In this document: positions 60,028-64,000 of the stretch, piece by piece
How the letters are laid out: each line of letters starts with the position of its first letter
Numbering within the stretch: the stretch's first letter is position 1
From: Paraburkholderia monticola
Lineage (GTDB): Bacteria > Pseudomonadota > Gammaproteobacteria > Burkholderiales > Burkholderiaceae
Direction: 5' to 3'
Assembly (NCBI RefSeq): GCF_001580545.1
Contig: NZ_LRBG01000035.1
Location: 248,001-312,000 of the forward strand
Length of the DNA: 64,000 nt
Translations under genes and position numbers: made by a program
The notes under the pieces: generated by a model
Told to the model about the DNA's origin: nothing
Database searches by the model: none
Seen by the model: only the letters and a program-made list of their open reading frames with translations

Positions 60028-60287
60028 GGTGCAGATATTAGATTTTCTTGTGAGTGGGCTAACTTATCATCATCCGGCCGCCTGTCCATCCCCCGCCTGT
60101 TAATAGCCAGTCGAATTGTGCGACACTAGGGCCACATCGACGGGGGCAACCGCCGCGGATTGCCTCGATGTAGGTCGTGAGAAGTTGACTGTCCAGATGG
60201 AATGCTCGACATGTTCTGCCGACGTTCGTCCAGGTAAGCCGTCGGCTCGTGCAACCGTGCATCATTGCCCTCGATCGGGAGTCTGCT

Positions 60288-60779
60288 ATGTCCGTGTATG
60301 TTCTGGCCTTGCTCATTGGCATCGTCGCTGGCCTTCGCGCGATGATCGCCCCCACCGCCGTCAGTTGGGCCGCGCGTCTGGGATGGCTGCCCCTGCAAGG
60401 CACGCCGCTCGCGTTCCTTGGCTTCACGGCGACGCCGTATATCTTCACCGTGCTGGCCGTGATCGAACTGGTCACGGATCAATTGCCCGAAACGCCGAGC
60501 CGCAAGGTGCCGCTCCAGTTCGGCGCGCGCATCGTGCTCGGCGCGCTGAGCGGCGCGGCGATCAGCGGCGCGCATGGCGGCCTCGCGGGAGGCATGATCG
60601 TCGGGGTGCTCGGCGCGGTGGTCGGGGCGGTGGGCGCGGTGATCGGCACGCTTGGCGGCGCGAAGGTGCGCAGCTCGCTGGCCAGTATGTTCGGGCGCGA
60701 TGCGCCGGCGGCGTTGATCGAGGACGTGGTCGCGATCGTCGCCGGTGCGTTGATCGTCGTGTCGTTGCACGGCTTCTGA
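60288..60779 (+). CDS. DUF4126 membrane protein
   Basis: A 163-residue membrane protein with four or five helices (MSVYVLALLIGIVAGLRAMI, GAISGAHGG-type Gly-rich helices, VEDVVAIVAGALIVV-like end). The GLRAMxAP pattern near the start and ITDxLPxTPSR-like loop (ELVTDQLPETPSRKVP) are typical of DUF4126. ATG 60288 with GGGAG; the longer frame to 60249 is unsupported. Role unknown. Confidence 0.85.
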   Translation: MSVYVLALLIGIVAGLRAMIAPTAVSWAARLGWLPLQGTPLAFLGFTATPYIFTVLAVIELVTDQLPETPSRKVPLQFGARIVLGALSGAAISGAHGGLAGGMIVGVLGAVVGAVGAVIGTLGGAKVRSSLASMFGRDAPAALIEDVVAIVAGALIVVSLHGF

Positions 60780-60830
60780 CACACACGCAAACGCGGCGGG
60801 ACGCTTGGTGCGTCGCCGCCGCGTTCGGCC

Positions 60831-60880
60831 GATCGGTTAGCCCAATCGGTTAGCCTGATCGGTTAGCCCGATCGGCTCGC
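60831..60880. repeat. Short tandem repeat, 13-bp unit, about four copies
   Basis: GATCGGTTAGCCC, AATCGGTTAGCCT, GATCGGTTAGCCC and GATCGGCTCGC stand head to tail between the DUF4126 gene and the TehA-type gene. Looks like replication slippage; no coding or structural role is evident. Confidence 0.8.
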
Positions 60881-60895
60881 TTGTTCAGCGCTCGC

Positions 60896-61924
60896 TCATT
60901 GAGCCCGGGCGACTCGCGGGGTCGTCGCGACTTGCCTGACCGGCGCCGCAATCGCTACCGCCGGGCTTGCCGCCACAGGCGGAATCAGCTTGCCTTGCAC
61001 GAGCAACTGAAGCGTCTTCACCACCAGAATCGCGATGATCGCATTCGATGCGACGAACAGAACCGGTGCCGCATATTCGAGCGGACCCGCCGCACCGCGT
61101 TCGAGCAGACGCAGCGCCATGGTCGGCAACGCGGCCACGCCGAAGCTGAAGGCCCAGTAGCCGGGCACGAATGCCTGTTGGCGAATCCACGGCAGCAAAC
61201 GCAGTAACAGCAGCGCCTGATACAGACCGTAGCCGAGCAGCGCGTAGGCGAACAGATCGGGCGTGCCGGTGGTGAGACTCATATACGCGACGCCCCCGAC
61301 GACCGGCGGCGCGAGTTGCACGCCGAGCGTCGGACGCAGCGCTTCGGGCAGCGGCTCATGCACGGCGGCGCGATGCAGGATCATCGATTCGAGCGCGAGC
61401 CACGCGAGCATGCCGCCGCCGAAGAACAGCGCGCCGAGTTGATGAAAGCCGAACGCGGCCGACGCCGTCGCCGCGACGAAACCCGCTCCGACCGTCGGCA
61501 GATAGATCGCCGGCGTGGTCAGCTCGGGCTTGCGGCCGCCTTGCCACAGCCGGCCTTGAAGATAAATGCCGAGCGCGAGTTGGGCGAGCGCCGCGATGCC
61601 GTACAGCGTGAGCGCGAGCGTATGGGCAAACGGCTGCAGCAGTTGCGCGGCGAGCAGCGTCGAGATCGGTGCGAGCGCGACAAACGACGACTGCACCGGA
61701 TGGTCGAGCTCCGCCCGCGCCTCGGCGGTCTGTGTGAACCACTTGTGCCCGTAGGCGAACAGGATCACGACCCACACGGCCAGCGCCGCGACCGTCACCA
61801 CGGTGCCCGCGGCGGCCGGCAGATGCCACAGGCGGATGGCCACGCGCCACAGGTTGGCGAGCGCCAACGACCCCACCGCAATCCCCAGGAAACCAGCGGG
61901 AACCGCACCACGTTTGCTGTTCAT
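60896..61924 (-). CDS. TehA/SLAC1-family transporter
   Basis: A 342-residue inner-membrane protein with about ten hydrophobic helices. The start AGFLGIAVGSLALANLWR and later LPTVGAGFVAATASAAFGFH plus PGYWAFSFGVAALPTMALRL match the TehA/SLAC1 anion channel and dicarboxylate transporter family (voltage-dependent anion channel, tellurite-resistance type). The C-terminus is Ala/Pro/Val-rich and hydrophilic. Substrate may be nitrate, chloride, malate or tellurite-related; not decidable from sequence. Confidence 0.9.
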   Translation of the reverse strand: MNSKRGAVPAGFLGIAVGSLALANLWRVAIRLWHLPAAAGTVVTVAALAVWVVILFAYGHKWFTQTAEARAELDHPVQSSFVALAPISTLLAAQLLQPFAHTLALTLYGIAALAQLALGIYLQGRLWQGGRKPELTTPAIYLPTVGAGFVAATASAAFGFHQLGALFFGGGMLAWLALESMILHRAAVHEPLPEALRPTLGVQLAPPVVGGVAYMSLTTGTPDLFAYALLGYGLYQALLLLRLLPWIRQQAFVPGYWAFSFGVAALPTMALRLLERGAAGPLEYAAPVLFVASNAIIAILVVKTLQLLVQGKLIPPVAASPAVAIAAPVRQVATTPRVARAQ

Positions 61925-62087
61925 GACGACCTCCGAAAGTTGCGACGCGCTACGGTGTCGTGTTGCGCGCGATCGATGGCCTACTGTAAAAGGCCGCGGA
62001 GAATCGCAGAACGCTGGAAACGCTCGATAAATCGCGCGAGCGTCTCAAGCTGTGTTTTTAGCGGGGAGGGGAGGTGAGAGGGGGCCT

Positions 62088-62438
62088 TTAGCCGCCCATG
62101 CGCGCCAGCATCGCCAGCAAAGCGTCGAACGAAAGCGGCTTGCGCGCATACGCAATATGCGGATTCGGCTGCGCCGGAACGTCCGACGCGGCGCTGCACA
62201 GGATGATCGGAATCTCGCGCAGCTCGGGGTCCTCATACAGTGCCGCGCATAGCTGGAGACCCGACATGACCGGCATCATGCAGTCGGACACGATGATGGC
62301 GGGCCGGTTCGCGCGGATCAGTTCGAGCGCGACGGCGCCATTGGACGCCGTCAGCACCGTATAGCCATGCCGTTCCAGCAACAGCCGCCAGACCGTGAGA
62401 ATGTCGAACTCGTCGTCCACGACCAGAATGGTTTTCAT
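62088..62438 (-). CDS. Single-domain response regulator
   Basis: A 116-residue stand-alone receiver domain: acidic pocket VVDDE near residue 6-10, phospho-acceptor Asp in IIVSDCMMPVMSG (about residue 52), Thr/Ser switch region LCSAAS and conserved Lys in YARKP. No output domain follows. It lies 6 bases downstream of the KaiC-like ATPase gene, so both are one operon and probably one signalling unit. Confidence 0.93.
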   Translation of the reverse strand: MKTILVVDDEFDILTVWRLLLERHGYTVLTASNGAVALELIRANRPAIIVSDCMMPVMSGLQLCAALYEDPELREIPIILCSAASDVPAQPNPHIAYARKPLSFDALLAMLARMGG

Positions 62439-62444
62439 GGGCGG

Positions 62445-63980
62445 CTAGGTTTTTCGCCGCGATTGCAGCGTGGCCGACAGGCCCGGCATCGACGGGTTGC
62501 CCGCCGCGTTCGGCGGGCCATCGAGCACGTCGAGTCCTTCCGACGAGATCGAGAGTTCGCGCAGCGAGGTGTCGTGCGCGCTTTCGCGTTGCTTGACCAC
62601 GGAAATCATGCGTCTCAGCGAGCCTTCGGTTTCGGCGTAACGCAGCAGCACGAGGTTTTCGGTCAGCGCCGACACCCGCACGCCCCTCGCGTGGCCCGGA
62701 TCGCTGTATAGCGGCAGCTCCTCGGTGACGAGCGTCGTGACGGCCGCTTCGCGCAGCTGGTGCAGCAGTGCGTTCAGGAACAGGCCGAAGCGCTCGGTGC
62801 GCAACGCCGAATCGCGAAAGCCCTCGACGCCGTCGATCACGATGCGCGTGGCGCCCGTCTGTTTGATGGCGGCGAGCGCTTCGGCAGCGATTTCGTCGAT
62901 GGCGAGTTCGATCGCCGGCTGCCAATGCACGATGAGGCGACCGTCCTGCCAGGCCTCGGCGAGTGGGATCGACACCGCTTCGGCCTTGCCGACGAGCCGC
63001 TGCGGACCTTCGTAGAAGCCGAGATACACGCAGCGTTCGCCGCGCGCGAGGCCAGCCGCGAGGAATTGCAGACACAGCAGCGTCTTGCCGACACCCGACG
63101 GGCCGATCAGCGTGGTGGTCGAGCCTTGCGCGAAGCCACCGCCGAGCAGGTTGTCCAGATGCGGCAAGCCGAAGCCGAGCCGCGCTTTCAGATCGACGGG
63201 GCCGGGGTGCGCCGCGCACTGCGCTTCGAGGCGCGGGAACATCAGCAGCCCGCTCTCGGCGATGCGGAAGAAGTGCTTGCCCATCAGATGATTGCGCGCG
63301 CGCATCTTGTGCACTTCGATTTCGCGCGCGCGGCGCATGCCGTCGTGATAGCGGTTCAGCTCGATCAGGCCGTCCACCAGCGTGTGTTCGGGATGAGGCT
63401 CGTTGCCCGACAACGGCGCGAGCAGCAGTGTCGTGCAGTCCATCGCGGCGACCAGCGCGTTCAGCTCGTGAATGAACTTCGACAGCGCCAACTCCGTTTC
63501 GCTGAACTCGCGCGCGCTGCGAAAGCCGTCGATGATCATCAGGCTCGGTCGGTAGTCGTAGATGCTCGAGGCGATCAGCTTCAGGAACCCGTCGAGGCCG
63601 TCGTGCATGAGTTCGTGATAGCCGGACACGAACAGCATCTGCTGGGCGACCGCGGTTTCGTCGAAGAAGCTCAGGCCTTTCAGATGGCCAAGCAGCTTGT
63701 CGTGCGATTCGGCGATCAGTGTCATGTACAGCACTTTCTCGCCCTGCCGCACGCGGTGAAAACCGATCTGGCTCGACAGGATCGTCTTGCCGGCGCCGGC
63801 CATGCCTTCGAGCAGATAGACCCCACCGCTCACCAGACCGCCGCCGAGAATTTCGTCGAAGCCGGGCACACCGGTTTCGACATTGCGTCGGGCCGCGTTA
63901 GGTCGCGCTGCGTTAGCCAGGGCTGCGTTAGGCCGCGCCGCGTCGGACGGGCCAGGCGTATTGGATGCGTCGGTAGTCAT
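62445..63980 (-). CDS. KaiC-like (RAD55 family) double-domain ATPase
   Basis: A 511-residue protein with two RecA-like KaiC domains. The first has Walker A GMAGAGKT (about 59-66) and Walker B LMIIDGF; the second has GPSGVGKT and IVIDGVEGF. It could act as an autokinase or ATPase scaffold; no KaiA or KaiB gene is nearby. An Ala/Pro/Asn-rich tail opens the protein (ARPNAALANAARPNAARRN, a direct repeat). ATG 63980 is used, but the frame is open to the window edge (TTG 63998), so the true start may lie outside. The single-domain response regulator follows. Confidence 0.85.
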   Translation of the reverse strand: MTTDASNTPGPSDAARPNAALANAARPNAARRNVETGVPGFDEILGGGLVSGGVYLLEGMAGAGKTILSSQIGFHRVRQGEKVLYMTLIAESHDKLLGHLKGLSFFDETAVAQQMLFVSGYHELMHDGLDGFLKLIASSIYDYRPSLMIIDGFRSAREFSETELALSKFIHELNALVAAMDCTTLLLAPLSGNEPHPEHTLVDGLIELNRYHDGMRRAREIEVHKMRARNHLMGKHFFRIAESGLLMFPRLEAQCAAHPGPVDLKARLGFGLPHLDNLLGGGFAQGSTTTLIGPSGVGKTLLCLQFLAAGLARGERCVYLGFYEGPQRLVGKAEAVSIPLAEAWQDGRLIVHWQPAIELAIDEIAAEALAAIKQTGATRIVIDGVEGFRDSALRTERFGLFLNALLHQLREAAVTTLVTEELPLYSDPGHARGVRVSALTENLVLLRYAETEGSLRRMISVVKQRESAHDTSLRELSISSEGLDVLDGPPNAAGNPSMPGLSATLQSRRKT

Positions 63981-64000
63981 TGTCGGTGTGTCGTTCAAAG

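Noticed and set aside
60831-60880. CRISPR-like array
   Set aside because: Repeat unit is 13 bp and tandem without spacers; four copies only.

Overview
The window is about 64 kb of GC-rich DNA (mostly above 60 percent GC) from a Gram-negative chromosome. DUF4148, DUF3309 and DUF4399 proteins, many LysR regulators and sugar ABC operons point to Burkholderiaceae, most likely Paraburkholderia or Caballeronia. I see no rRNA, tRNA, insertion sequence or CRISPR array.

Positions 1-36,800 are mostly ordinary metabolic and regulatory genes. They are: the end of a ribose/xylose-type ABC importer (3-1640); a membrane GGDEF/EAL protein; a Tat-exported purple-acid-phosphatase-like enzyme; a glycine-zipper protein; a divergent sugar ABC locus with solute-binding protein and two permeases on the minus strand and dehydrogenase, ATPase and RpiR regulator on the plus strand (10.9-17.3 kb); a Fur-box-linked two-gene unit that includes a degenerate phosphopantetheinyl-transferase-like protein (17.3-18.7 kb); a MarR / 42-residue protein / TRIC-channel unit with overlapping genes (20.1-21.3 kb); an M23 peptidase; a GH3 glycosidase; an amidohydrolase; a CcdA/TlpA-type redox pair; two alpha/beta hydrolases; and a recent tandem duplication of a DUF4148 gene.

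The notable region is about 37.4-59 kb. Six small genes (37474, 38026, 38440, 38837, 45345 and 57604) share a leader that ends in Gly-Gly: 26 residues in five of them, 34 in the sixth. Their cores differ. Interleaved with them is an apparent export operon (45861-56804): TolC-type lipoprotein, twin-FHA membrane protein, HlyD-type adaptor, cytoplasmic PpiC-type isomerase, an ABC transporter with two cyclic-nucleotide-binding domains and a C39 peptidase, and a sigma-54 enhancer-binding protein. A Ser/Thr kinase (39540), a PP2C phosphatase (56828), a caspase-like/FGE-fold protein (41751), two DUF4399 proteins and an LRAT-type protein (58341) flank it. I found five sigma-54 (-24/-12) promoter matches with correct spacing. 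Four lie 45-66 bases, by predicted start site, ahead of precursor genes and one is ahead of the LRAT gene. The regulator, regulon, cargo and exporter therefore sit together. I infer a phospho-signalling-controlled, sigma-54-driven Gly-Gly-leader peptide secretion system. What the exported peptides do is unknown: one core carries an EF-hand-like loop, and two have Asn/Gln/Thr-rich segments that loosely recall curli repeats.

From 59 to 64 kb come a LysR regulator, a DUF4126 membrane protein, a TehA/SLAC1-type transporter, and a KaiC-like ATPase with a single-domain response regulator.
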